A DNA stretch of 18,612 nt, from positions 1 through 18,612 of the forward strand of contig JAVBQX010000249.1 of NCBI GenBank assembly GCA_031548645.1, given 5' to 3'. This document shows, in pieces, positions 1 through 7,860 of this stretch (position 1 is the first letter of the stretch; each line of letters opens with the position of its first letter). Below the pieces are notes generated by a model. It was not told where the DNA came from. It ran no database searches and saw nothing but the letters and a program-made list of their open reading frames with translations. The DNA comes from WRMR01 sp031548645. GTDB lineage: Bacteria > Planctomycetota > Planctomycetia > Pirellulales > Thermoguttaceae. The translations under genes were made by a program, and so were the position numbers.

Positions 1-790
1 AGCCGTCATGGCGATGAAAACCCGGGCCGACGTTTACAACACGCGAACGAACATCGTCACCAACCGCCTGGTGCCCGTCAGCCGGCTCGTTTCGACGATC
101 ACCGGCCTGCGCGTGCCGCGAAACAAGGCGATCGTCGGACAGAACGCCTTCGCGCACGAGTCGGGCATCCACCAGGACGGCATGCTCAAAAATCCGTCGA
201 CCTACGAGATCATGACCCCGGAAGACGTCGGTTTTCAAAAGAGCGACCTCGTGTTGGGCAAGCACAGCGGTCGCGCGGCGCTGATTGATCGCGCCCGGAA
301 TTTGGGACACGAACTGACGCCGGAACAGGTCGACGTCGTGTTCGCCGAGTTCAAGCGGCTCGCCGACCGCAAAAAGGACGTGTTCGATGCCGACATCATC
401 GCGATCATCGAACAGCGGGTGCAGCAGAAAACGACCGTCACCTGGGAATACGATTCCTACCGGCTCGAATGCGGGACCGGCAAGGCCCCGAACGTGACCC
501 TGACCCTCAAGCGTGCGGGCGAAACGTTCCGCAAGACGGTTGCGGGAGGTGACGGCCCCGTGGACGCGATGTTCGTCGCCGTGTGCGAACTGACGGACAC
601 GAAAATGCAGTGCCGCGAATACACGATCCAAAGCGTGACCGACGGTCAGGACGCCCAGGGCGAAGTGTCGGTGTACGTCGACAGCAGCGGTCGCAACGAA
701 CGCGGGCAGGGCATTTCGACCGATATTTTCGAGGCCAGCGCCATCGCCTTCGTCAACGCGGTCAACCGCATCCTGCAGGTCGGCAAGTGA
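1..790 (+). CDS. leuA: 2-isopropylmalate synthase, C-terminal half (5' end outside window)
   Basis: This enzyme condenses acetyl-CoA with 2-oxoisovalerate, the first committed step of leucine synthesis in the cytoplasm. The reading frame is open from base 2, so the ATG at 8 is very probably internal. About 262 codons are present of a usual 510-530. Visible family blocks are AVMAMKTRADVYNTRTN, NKAIVGQNAFAHESGIHQDG and YEIMTPEDVGF, which close the catalytic barrel and its linker. After them comes the LeuA dimer (allosteric) domain, with GDGPVDAMFVAV, a D-A-Q-G-E-V stretch and a final ISTDIFEASAIAFVNAVNRIL block. That domain normally mediates leucine feedback inhibition. The gene ends in TGA at 788-790. 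Homocitrate and citramalate synthases are relatives, but the dimer-domain pattern and the SGIHQDG loop fit LeuA best. A gap of about 450 bp with a palindromic repeat follows, so fmt is probably a separate unit. Confidence 0.95.
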   Translation, partial: AVMAMKTRADVYNTRTNIVTNRLVPVSRLVSTITGLRVPRNKAIVGQNAFAHESGIHQDGMLKNPSTYEIMTPEDVGFQKSDLVLGKHSGRAALIDRARNLGHELTPEQVDVVFAEFKRLADRKKDVFDADIIAIIEQRVQQKTTVTWEYDSYRLECGTGKAPNVTLTLKRAGETFRKTVAGGDGPVDAMFVAVCELTDTKMQCREYTIQSVTDGQDAQGEVSVYVDSSGRNERGQGISTDIFEASAIAFVNAVNRILQVGK

Positions 791-871
791 CCGTGATGTA
801 TGAGCCACCGCACCTGTCGAGCTGCAATACCCGCACCCTTGGTACTACAGCGCGATCACCCGTTTGTTTCC

Positions 872-1014
872 AATGGCAGCCCGGAGCGTAAGCGACGGGT
901 TTTACCGTCCCATAATTGTTACGGTAGGTGATTTTTCCGGGATATGATTTGCCAAATGGAAACGAAATAGGATAAGGAAACTTTAACCTGTCGCTTACGC
1001 TCCGGGCTGCCATT
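872..1014. repeat. Palindromic intergenic element A with 25-bp inverted arms
   Basis: The arms at 872-896 and 990-1014 are perfect 25-bp inverted copies, with core words cccggagcgtaagcgac and gtcgcttacgctccggg. The 93-bp centre is AT-richer and contains its own small stem, TACCGT (903-908) against ACGGTA (921-926). There is no open frame that could be a transposase. The shape is that of a MITE-like or REP-like element. I recall similar gcccggagcgtaagcg words as common in planctomycete genomes, but this was not checked. Confidence 0.75.
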
Positions 1015-1181
1015 CATGCGTGTTCGTTAGGTTTGCCCCGGTACAACCGCTCCATGACTGTCGCGGCCCTGATTCCTGTCCCTTGTGCACGCTTCGGGTT
1101 CTGATTGCGGTGATTTCGGCGGGACCGCCCGACCTTCGTGTTCCTCTGTTGTTCTTGTGGATCACTTTCCCGTGAAAGCAC

Positions 1182-1210
1182 TTGCGGTCGTTTTGCCGGG
1201 ATGCTATATT
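1182..1210 (+). promoter_or_regulatory. Candidate sigma-70 promoter for fmt
   Basis: A -35-like TTGCGG at 1182-1187 and a -10-like TATATT at 1205-1210 are separated by 17 bases. The -10 is preceded by TGC, an extended -10 form, and followed by a T run. It lies about 35 bases upstream of the fmt start. Confidence 0.5.
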
Positions 1211-1244
1211 GTTTTTTTCGGTTTGATTTTATCGCGGAGGCGGG

Positions 1245-2204
1245 ATGCGTATCGTGATCATGGGGACGGGGGGCTTTGCCGTTCCGACATTCGAACAACT
1301 TTTGGGCAGTCGTCACGACATCGTCGCGGTCGTTACGATGCCGATTCGCGCTTCGCGTGGCGCGAAATCGCTCACGACGCCGGTTCGCAGCGTCGCTTCG
1401 GCGGCGGGACTTGAGATTTTCGATCCGGAAAACATCAACGATCCGACACTACTGCCGATCATGAACGCCTGGCGGGCCGATTTGCTGTTCGTTTGCGATT
1501 ACGGGAAAATCCTGGCCCCGCACGTCCTGGCAGCGACGAAATTCGGCGGCATCAACCTGCACGGATCGCTGCTGCCGAAATATCGCGGGGCGGCCCCGAT
1601 CAACCGCGCGCTGCTGGCCGGCGAACCGACCGTCGGCGTGAGCGTCATTCACATGACGCCGCAATTGGACGCCGGGCCCGTCGTCGCCATGTCCGAGCCG
1701 GTGCCGGTTCTGCCGGAGGACACGGCGGTTGAAACGGAGGAAAAACTCGCCCGAATCGGCGCCGACCTTGTCATGAGGGCGCTGCCGCAATTTGAAACGG
1801 GAACCCTGGCGCCCGTGCCGCAGCGGGATGAATCGGCCTCAAAAGCGCCGAAACTCAAAAAACACGACGGTGAAATCGACTGGCGGCGTTCGTCGCGGGA
1901 AATCGTCTGGCAATTCCAGGCCCTGCAACCTTGGCCGAAGATATTCACCGACTGGCACCGGGAAAACGAGTCGGAGCCGATGCGGCTGATTCTCGGTCGC
2001 GTGCGGCAGACTGACGAAACCGTGCCATCGGCGGATTTTGTCCCCGGCACGATCCTTGAGGCTTGCGAGGAGCGTGTCACCATCGCGACGGGCGGGGGCG
2101 TGTTGCAGGTGCTGGAAATTCAACCCGCCGGGCGAAAGATGATGCCGGCGAGCGCGTTCCTGAGAGGTTACCCCCTTCAACCGGGCGACCGGTTCGGGGA
2201 ATGA
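1245..2204 (+). CDS. fmt: Methionyl-tRNA formyltransferase
   Basis: Fmt transfers a formyl group from 10-formyltetrahydrofolate to the methionine on initiator tRNA, in the cytoplasm. The 319-residue length is normal (E. coli 315). The N-terminal Rossmann-type formyltransferase domain opens with IVIMGTGGFAVPTF, where many homologues have GTPEFA. It carries the hallmark block INLHGSLLPKYRGAAPINRA at about residues 103-122. The expected catalytic Asn-His-Asp set is visible as N104, H106 and D142 (in QLDAG). The C-terminal tRNA-binding domain starts near residue 205, after KAPKLKKHDGEIDW. The ATG at 1245 is supported by GGAGG at 1236-1240 and agrees with the family start. The usual partner def (peptide deformylase) is not in the window. 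A palindromic repeat and then cdsA follow on the same strand. Confidence 0.96.
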   Translation: MRIVIMGTGGFAVPTFEQLLGSRHDIVAVVTMPIRASRGAKSLTTPVRSVASAAGLEIFDPENINDPTLLPIMNAWRADLLFVCDYGKILAPHVLAATKFGGINLHGSLLPKYRGAAPINRALLAGEPTVGVSVIHMTPQLDAGPVVAMSEPVPVLPEDTAVETEEKLARIGADLVMRALPQFETGTLAPVPQRDESASKAPKLKKHDGEIDWRRSSREIVWQFQALQPWPKIFTDWHRENESEPMRLILGRVRQTDETVPSADFVPGTILEACEERVTIATGGGVLQVLEIQPAGRKMMPASAFLRGYPLQPGDRFGE

Positions 2205-2220
2205 TGAGGAAAAAAAGGGA

Positions 2221-2309
2221 TTTCACGCAAAGCCGCCAAGAAAACAAAGTTCGCAAAGAATTTTAAGGAAGCTTGGCGTTCTTTGTCTGCTTTGCGTCTT
2301 TGCGTGAAA
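2221..2309. repeat. Palindromic repeat of the TTTCACGCAAAG / CTTTGCGTGAAA type
   Basis: A perfect 12-bp inverted repeat sits at 2221-2232 and 2298-2309. An inner 7-bp pair, CGCCAAG (2234-2240) and CTTGGCG (2272-2278), lies between the arms. CTTTGCGT occurs twice in tandem at 2290-2305. The element starts 17 bases after fmt ends and may fold in the transcript. Words of this kind (ctttgcgtctttgcgtgaaa) are, as I recall, widespread intergenic repeats in several environmental phyla. That is recollection, not a search result. Confidence 0.7.
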
Positions 2310-2362
2310 CGAAATACAAAGATATTTGAACAGACAACGACACTGATACCCGGGCCCACACC

Positions 2363-3265
2363 ATGCTGAAACAGAGACTCCTTTTCGCGCTTCCGACGGT
2401 GGCCGTGATTCTCGGCCTGGCCTGGCTTGATGACAGGCTCGTGGTCAAAGGCGTTGCCCTCATGCCGGTGTTGTTGGTCAGTCTCGCTTTCCTGTGCAGG
2501 GAATTGCTCGACCTGCTTTCGGCCGGGGGACTGCACCCGCGACGTTCCAGCGTATATTTCGGCACCTTTCTCATGGCCGTTTGCTGCTGGATCATTTGCG
2601 TCGGTCATAACAACGACCGTTTGAATTTTCCCGGCATGGGGCAACTCGACGACGAGGCCTGGCGCTGGGCGGCCGGCGCCGCGATGGGCATTCTTTTCAC
2701 TTTTGCCGGCGGAATATTAATCGCCTTCGCGGGCGAAATGTGGCGTTACAAACGTCCCGGCGGCGTGACGATCAATCTGGCCGGCGCCGTGTTCCTCATG
2801 GGGTATCTCGGTCTGCTCGTGTGCTTCATTATTTTGTTGCGGATGACCTACGGCCTGATTCCGCTCTTGATGATGATCGCCATCGTCAAATTGAACGACG
2901 TCGGCGCCTACACGGTCGGGCGGATTTTCGGGCGTCACAAAATGGCGCCGGAACTCAGCCCGAAAAAAACGATCGAAGGCGGATTCGGCGGATTGGCGTT
3001 CGCGGTTTTCACGTCATGGTTTTGGTTTTATTTTTTGCAGCCCGCTCCGGCGTTCGTGCCGAACTGGCTGTTTTTCGGATTGGCCGTCGCCATGGCCGGT
3101 TCGCTGGGCGACCTGGCCGGATCGCTCATCAAACGCGACGTCGGCAAAAAGGATTCCGGCTCGCTCATCCCGGGCTTCGGCGGCTTTCTCGACCTGTTCG
3201 ACTCGCTGATCCTTGCCGCGCCGGTCGCGTTTTTCTGGTGGACATTTTGTGTGCTCAAGACGTGA
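2363..3265 (+). CDS. cdsA: Phosphatidate cytidylyltransferase (CDP-diglyceride synthase)
   Basis: CdsA makes CDP-diacylglycerol from phosphatidate and CTP in the cytoplasmic membrane, the branch point for acidic phospholipids and phosphatidylethanolamine. The 300-residue product has many hydrophobic helices, for example residues 5-22, 29-47, 100-120, 142-162 and several near the C-terminus. The family signature lies at 254-282: S-L-I-K-R-D, then K-K-D-S-G-S, then P-G-F-G-G-F-L-D-L-F-D. The usual form is P-G-H-G-G followed by D-R-x-D. Here the His is Phe272 and the Arg is Leu278, while the metal-binding acids D264, D277 and D280 remain. KLNDVGAYTVGRIFGRHK and SPKKTIEGGFGG are also typical CdsA blocks. 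No good ribosome binding site precedes the ATG at 2363. In many bacteria cdsA lies beside uppS and dxr, but not here. Confidence 0.94.
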   Translation: MLKQRLLFALPTVAVILGLAWLDDRLVVKGVALMPVLLVSLAFLCRELLDLLSAGGLHPRRSSVYFGTFLMAVCCWIICVGHNNDRLNFPGMGQLDDEAWRWAAGAAMGILFTFAGGILIAFAGEMWRYKRPGGVTINLAGAVFLMGYLGLLVCFIILLRMTYGLIPLLMMIAIVKLNDVGAYTVGRIFGRHKMAPELSPKKTIEGGFGGLAFAVFTSWFWFYFLQPAPAFVPNWLFFGLAVAMAGSLGDLAGSLIKRDVGKKDSGSLIPGFGGFLDLFDSLILAAPVAFFWWTFCVLKT

Positions 3266-3327
3266 CCGCAACATATCAGTGGATGAAAATATCAAAATCA
3301 TAAACAGTCAACCATTCGAAGGCGAAA

Positions 3328-6132
3328 ATGAATATTCATCAATTGACTCAGCGTGCTTTATGTCTGACGTTTCCTGTCGTCATGTTCGCGGCGACATGTT
3401 TATCATCCGTTTCGGCGGAGGACGCCGATCGAAAACTTTCCCTGGCCGGGGAATGGCAGGTCGCGCTCGACAGGAACGACGTCGGGGTCGCGGAAAAATG
3501 GCATGCAAAGGATTTCGACGAAAAAATCCAACTCCCGGGCACTCTTTGCGACGCCGGTTACGGCGATCCGCTGACGCTGGAGCCGGACATCGGCAACCGT
3601 GAAGTGCTTTTGAACCTGAAACGCAAGTTCGATTACGTCGGCGTCGCGTGGTACAGGCGGACGGTGGAAATCCCGGAAAACTGGTCGGGAAAACACATTT
3701 CACTTGAATTGGAACGCGTACTCTGGACGTCGGAATTGTGGGTCAACGGCGAAAAGGTCACCAGGTTGGGGAATGACGAAGTTTCGGACAAAAACGACAG
3801 CCTCACGACGCCGCATGTTTTCGACGTGACGTCTTATCTCAAGCCGGGAAAAAACACCTTCGCGCTGCGAATCGACAACCGGAAAAAGTACGACATGTCC
3901 GTGCGGAACATGGCCCATGCCTACACGAACGAAACACAAACGATGTGGAACGGCGTGCTTGGCGAAATCGCTTTATCGACAAAAGACGAACTGCATATCA
4001 AACAAGTTTCGATCTTTCCCGACGCGGCGGAAGAAAAAATTCATGTCGAAGTGACCTTGTCCCATGCCGCACCGATGGCGGGAACGATCCAATTCAAGGT
4101 TGCCGGCAAAAATAACAGTGGGTTCCCCGAACTGGTATCGCCGTTCGACAAACAGGCACGCGAAATGACTTTCGATTATCCGATGCCGGAGGCGAAACGT
4201 TGGGATGAATTTTCGCCTACGCTTTATGAGGCGGTCGCCACGCTGAACGCGGAAAACGCGCACGACCGGTTTTCGGTGACATTCGGTTTGCGGAACGTCA
4301 CGAACCACGATTCGCGTTTGCAGGTCAACGGTCGTCCCCTGTTCCTGCGGGGAACGCTCGAATGCTGCATTTTCCCGCTCAAAGGCTATCCGCCGACCGA
4401 TAAAGACGATTGGCTCAAGGTGATCGACGCGGCGAAGGAATACGGCCTCAACCATTTTCGCTTTCACTCATGGTGCCCGCCGAAAGCGGCGTTTGAGGCG
4501 GCGGACGAACTCGGTTTTTATTTGCAGGTCGAATCGCCGTATTGGGAACTCAACTTCGGGAAAGACGAACCGACCGTGCAATTCGTGACGAAAGAGTGCC
4601 GCCGCATTTTGCGGGAATACGGCAACCACCCGTCATTCTGTTTTTTCTCGATCGGCAACGAAATCAACGGCGATTTCAAATTGCTTGATAAAATCGTTTG
4701 TGAATTGAAGGACGCAGACAATCGCCGATTGTACACGCACACGTCGTTCACCTTCCAGAAGCCGGAAACCGGCTGGCCCGTGCCCAACATGGATTATTGG
4801 GTGACGCAATGGACCGACAAGGGCTGGATTCGCGGACAGGGTGTGTTCGACCAGTATCCCGCCGATTTCACCAAGGACTATGAAAAATCGCTCGAAGACG
4901 TTCCCGTTCCGGTGATTTCGCACGAGATCGGGCAGTACAGCGTTTACCCGAATTTGCGAGAGATCGAAAAGTACAAAGGAAATCTCGTGCCGCTCAACAT
5001 GATCGCGATCAAGAACGACCTCGAAAAGAAGGGGCTCGCCGGGCGTGACGCCGCATACCAGGAAAACACGGGCAAACTCGCGGTCCTACTTTACAAGGAG
5101 GAAATCGAACGGGCGATGAAAACCAGGTCGCTCAGCGGTTTTCAACTGCTTGATTTGCGGGACTTTCCCGGGCAGGGGACGGCCCTTGTCGGCTTGCTCG
5201 ACGCCTTTTGGGACGGCAAGGGCGTGATTTCCGGCGAAGAATTCCGGCAATTTTGCAGCCCCATCGTTCCGCTGGCACGTTTTGCCAAAGCGGCCTATCG
5301 CAACAACGAGATGTTGAATGCCAAGTTCGAAGTCGCCAATTACAGCGATCACGAATTGCGGTCGGACATGCTCTGGGCGTTGAAAGATCAAAGCGGCAAT
5401 GTGATTCAGTCGGGTAAAATTGAGCGACAAAACATTCCCATCGGCGGCGACAATCCGGTCGGCGAAATCTCCGTGCCGCTGGATTCGATCATCAAGCCGG
5501 TCAAGCTGACTTTGTCGCTGAACATCGTCGCGGAAAACCGCGGCAACCAATGGGACATCTGGGTCTACCCCGTCGTCGCCGAACCGGTCGAAACGAACGT
5601 CGTTTGCACGGCGTCCGTCGAGGAAGCGCTCGCCGCATTGCAGGACGGCAAAAAAGTGCTGCTCAATCCGCCGGTCGACCGGATTCAAGGCATCGAAGGA
5701 AAATTCGTGCCGGTGTTCTGGAGCCCGGTGCATTTCCCGAATCAGGCGGGAAGCATGGGGATTTCGTGCGACCCGAACCACCCGGCGCTCGCGCATTTCC
5801 CGACGGAAAGCCACGCCAACTGGCAGTGGCGCGACCTGTGCAAACGTTCGAAAACGCTGGTCATCGACGGCATGTCGTGCGAACCGGTGGTCGAGATGAT
5901 CGACAATTTCATCACCAACCGGAGATTGGCGAATATCGTCGAGGCCAAAGTCGGCAAGGGTTCCCTGCTGTTTTGCTCGATCGATATCACGAACGATCTC
6001 GAACAGTGCCCGCAGGCCGAATGGCTCCGCATTTCGCTGCTTCGTTACATGGAAAGCGATCGTTTTTCACCGAAAAGCAACATCGAACCCGATGTCGTTC
6101 GTTCCCTGATCGTCAACAAGGAAGAACCGTGA
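3328..6132 (+). CDS. Secreted glycoside hydrolase family 2 protein (beta-galactosidase-like)
   Basis: This is a 934-residue exported enzyme of the GH2 type, expected to hydrolyse beta-linked sugars outside the cytoplasmic membrane. A signal peptide covers residues 1-30, with a hydrophobic core near 11-25 and probable cleavage after V-S-A. The jelly-roll sugar-binding domain follows at about 38-220 (LAGEWQVALD, VAWYRRTVEIPENW, ELWVNGEKV). Next come an Ig-like domain to about 330 and the TIM barrel from about 335 (NGRPLFLRGTLECC). The likely acid/base is E445 in SIGNEINGD and the likely nucleophile is E533 in VISHEIGQY. A long C-terminal part (about 640-934) is less recognisable. GAAGG at 3318-3322 supports the ATG. 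The sugar specificity cannot be read from the sequence. The gene starts 62 bases after cdsA and converges with the ExbD-like gene. Confidence 0.9.
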   Translation: MNIHQLTQRALCLTFPVVMFAATCLSSVSAEDADRKLSLAGEWQVALDRNDVGVAEKWHAKDFDEKIQLPGTLCDAGYGDPLTLEPDIGNREVLLNLKRKFDYVGVAWYRRTVEIPENWSGKHISLELERVLWTSELWVNGEKVTRLGNDEVSDKNDSLTTPHVFDVTSYLKPGKNTFALRIDNRKKYDMSVRNMAHAYTNETQTMWNGVLGEIALSTKDELHIKQVSIFPDAAEEKIHVEVTLSHAAPMAGTIQFKVAGKNNSGFPELVSPFDKQAREMTFDYPMPEAKRWDEFSPTLYEAVATLNAENAHDRFSVTFGLRNVTNHDSRLQVNGRPLFLRGTLECCIFPLKGYPPTDKDDWLKVIDAAKEYGLNHFRFHSWCPPKAAFEAADELGFYLQVESPYWELNFGKDEPTVQFVTKECRRILREYGNHPSFCFFSIGNEINGDFKLLDKIVCELKDADNRRLYTHTSFTFQKPETGWPVPNMDYWVTQWTDKGWIRGQGVFDQYPADFTKDYEKSLEDVPVPVISHEIGQYSVYPNLREIEKYKGNLVPLNMIAIKNDLEKKGLAGRDAAYQENTGKLAVLLYKEEIERAMKTRSLSGFQLLDLRDFPGQGTALVGLLDAFWDGKGVISGEEFRQFCSPIVPLARFAKAAYRNNEMLNAKFEVANYSDHELRSDMLWALKDQSGNVIQSGKIERQNIPIGGDNPVGEISVPLDSIIKPVKLTLSLNIVAENRGNQWDIWVYPVVAEPVETNVVCTASVEEALAALQDGKKVLLNPPVDRIQGIEGKFVPVFWSPVHFPNQAGSMGISCDPNHPALAHFPTESHANWQWRDLCKRSKTLVIDGMSCEPVVEMIDNFITNRRLANIVEAKVGKGSLLFCSIDITNDLEQCPQAEWLRISLLRYMESDRFSPKSNIEPDVVRSLIVNKEEP

Positions 6133-6155
6133 CATTTCAAAAACATGGCATTTTG

Positions 6156-6171
6156 TTTCACGCAAGTGAAA
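6156..6171. terminator. Small hairpin between convergent genes
   Basis: TTTCAC and GTGAAA form a 6-bp stem closing a GCAA tetraloop, 23 bases after the GH2 stop and 13 bases beyond the end of the reverse-strand ExbD-like gene. There is no clear T run on either side. A terminator role is possible from position only. Confidence 0.3.
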
Positions 6172-6184
6172 GGACGGCCCCAAG

Positions 6185-7072
6185 TCAATCCCGGTCTTCC
6201 GTGACGAGCGGGATATTGCCCAGCGGGGCGATGCTGCCGGAATGAATTTTGGCCTGCGGCCAGCCTTTGCCGCCGATGGCCGGGTCCTGCGTGTAAATCA
6301 CGTTGACCTCCTGCAGGGCCGAGGGGAGAACCGTTCGGAACACGTCCCGCACGCGTTTGGGGACGTCGCCCTTCGTGCCCCACATGGGGAAAACCGGGCC
6401 CGGCGGCGTCGCGAGTTGCGGGTTGGCCGTCAGTTCGCGGACGAGGCGGTTGTACAGTTTTTCCTGCGAGTCGAAGTCCCACATTTCGCCGGAAAGCCCG
6501 ACCGTTTTTCCGTTCGCCTGGAATTCCAGATCGCAATGGTCCGTTTCGGCGTGATAGCGAATGTAGAAAATCCAGACCGTGATGTGGCTTTCCAGCGCGA
6601 CGGCGCTCTTTTTCATGACGACGTAGGACTGGGCGAATTGCTCGGCCATTTTTCGGCGTTCCGAATCGCTGAGCGGAATCGGCGGCGAACTTTCCGCGAG
6701 GTTGCGACTGTCGGGCCGGTTGTTCGACTGCCGGACCAGCGCGAGAAAGCGGTCGGTGTCGATCACGCCTTCGAACGCCGTGACGTAGGCCTGTTCACGT
6801 TCGAGCAGGTCCTGTCGGATCCGCTTTTGTTCGTCGATCTGGCGTTCGACCTGCCCTTGCAGCGCCGCGATGCGTTGCTCGCGCTCGGCGATGACCTGTT
6901 CGCGTCGGAGATCGGTTTCGCGCATTTCGTCCCGCATCCGCAAAACGGCCTGATCGGCTTCCGCCTCGACGCGTTGCGTTTGGTCGGTGAGCAGCAGGCT
7001 TTGCGCGAAGAACAGGATGATGATCAAGTCCAGCAGCGGCGTCAGGTTCATGACCAGCCGTCTCTTGTTCAT
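6185..7072 (-). CDS. ExbD/TolR-like membrane protein with coiled coil and uncharacterised C-terminal domain
   Basis: This 295-residue protein has one membrane helix at about residues 9-28, LTPLLDLIIILFFAQSLLL. It has the ExbD/TolR/MotB pattern of a Pro followed by a membrane-embedded Asp (D15), which in that family carries the proton. Residues 32-98 are a charged heptad-rich coiled coil (EQRIAALQGQVERQIDEQKR and neighbours). Residues 145-295 look globular and I do not recognise them. They contain VWIFYIRYHAET, a DLEFQANGK strand pair, a W-D-F-D-S-Q helix region and a Gly/Pro-rich end. The ATG at 7072 overlaps the TGA of the channel gene in an ATGA junction, so the two are almost certainly co-translated. 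The inferred role is the plug or stator rod of an ion-driven motor. It is twice the length of classical ExbD (about 140 residues) and has no OmpA-like peptidoglycan-binding domain that I can see. Confidence 0.72.
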   Translation of the reverse strand: MNKRRLVMNLTPLLDLIIILFFAQSLLLTDQTQRVEAEADQAVLRMRDEMRETDLRREQVIAEREQRIAALQGQVERQIDEQKRIRQDLLEREQAYVTAFEGVIDTDRFLALVRQSNNRPDSRNLAESSPPIPLSDSERRKMAEQFAQSYVVMKKSAVALESHITVWIFYIRYHAETDHCDLEFQANGKTVGLSGEMWDFDSQEKLYNRLVRELTANPQLATPPGPVFPMWGTKGDVPKRVRDVFRTVLPSALQEVNVIYTQDPAIGGKGWPQAKIHSGSIAPLGNIPLVTEDRD

Positions 7073-7860
7073 GAGGACGCCCCCCCGTGACGGCGTTTTT
7101 TCCGCGATTTTTCCGATGCCAAATCCGATTCCGTTTCATTCGCGATTTCGCCGGTCGCGTCGTCGCCCCCGTTCGGGCGTTGTCTCGCGGCGATCAGGTG
7201 CAGCACGTCATCCAGCGAGTTTTGGGCCGTCTTTTCCAGCTCGAAACATTTCTGCGTGCCCGTTTCGATCAGCAGGGCGTTGATCACGGTGAACGTGATG
7301 GCGAATCCGATGCCGAAAATCGTCGTCCAGATGGCCGTGCCGAAGTTTTGCGTGACCGAACGGAGGATGGCCTCCGATTCGCTCGTCACCTCGGCCGCCG
7401 AGCTGAACTGGCACGCGATGGCCACGACCGTCCCCAGGATGCCGAGCATGGGGAACATCGGGATCAGGTCGAAGAACAGGTTGAAGGAGGTTCGCACGAA
7501 TTTGCTGTAGGCGTAAATCGAATGCGTCTTTTCGTTGGTCAGCTTGTGGTATTCCTCCTTCAGCGATTCCGGGCCTTTGCCGTCGAGCTTTCGCACATAC
7601 TCGACGCGGAACGCGTGCAGGAGATGCTCGACCTGAAGCCAACGCCCGAGCGTCGACGACGGTTTGCTGCATTCCTTGAGCACATCGTGACGGAACCAGC
7701 GGTCGACCTTCCGGAGATACCGGCGGTTGTACGCGAAAACGATCAGGGCCAAAAAGGCTTCGAGCAGGGCCACGACGAGAATGAGCTCGACGAAATGGTC
7801 GCTCAACGTTTTCAAAACCAGTTCCCACGGCGGCAGGTTGTCTTTCAACTGTTGCAGCAT
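7069..7860 (-). CDS. MotA/TolQ/ExbB-like proton channel protein
   Basis: This 263-residue inner-membrane protein has three predicted helices, at about 24-45, 125-152 and 174-200. The second contains PMFPMLGILGTVVAIACQF, which matches the P-x-L-G-x-L-G-T-V motif of TolQ/ExbB/MotA channels. The third (TAIWTTIFGIGFAITFTVIN) carries the usual Thr-rich ion path. A cytoplasmic loop of about 80 residues lies between helices 1 and 2. The C-terminal 50 residues are polar and basic (SEKSRKKRRHGG). The family forms pentamers around a dimer of ExbD-type subunits and converts proton flow into movement. The next gene overlaps by 4 bp and supplies that partner. No tolA, tolB, pal or tonB is present, so the work done is unknown. 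The ATG at 7860 has only a weak GAAAG upstream. Confidence 0.85.
   Translation of the reverse strand: MLQQLKDNLPPWELVLKTLSDHFVELILVVALLEAFLALIVFAYNRRYLRKVDRWFRHDVLKECSKPSSTLGRWLQVEHLLHAFRVEYVRKLDGKGPESLKEEYHKLTNEKTHSIYAYSKFVRTSFNLFFDLIPMFPMLGILGTVVAIACQFSSAAEVTSESEAILRSVTQNFGTAIWTTIFGIGFAITFTVINALLIETGTQKCFELEKTAQNSLDDVLHLIAARQRPNGGDDATGEIANETESDLASEKSRKKRRHGGASS

Larger units (their letters stand above)
791..1244. other. Intergenic region between leuA and fmt
   Basis: These 454 bases hold no convincing gene. The first 80 bases contain a 31-codon open frame (ATG at 796) that stops inside the palindromic element at 872-1014, with no recognisable product. Bases 1015-1180 show only a small GC hairpin, GGCGG-GA-CCGCC, near 1118-1130. 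The fmt promoter candidate lies at 1182-1210. Confidence 0.7.

Noticed and set aside
8..10. ATG at 8 as the start of leuA
   Set aside because: The frame is open to the window edge and the sequence begins mid-family, so the true start lies about 250 residues upstream.
796..891. 31-codon open frame right after leuA
   Set aside because: No recognisable product, and its stop is supplied by the palindromic element. It could be a gene remnant but cannot be supported.
5086..5814. 242-codon reverse frame inside the GH2 gene
   Set aside because: Lies wholly within a well-supported GH2 coding frame and shows no domain of its own.
6185..7860. Zorya-type anti-phage system
   Set aside because: The channel protein lacks the long ZorA tail, the partner lacks a visible OmpA-like domain, and no ZorC/ZorD/ZorE-like gene is present.
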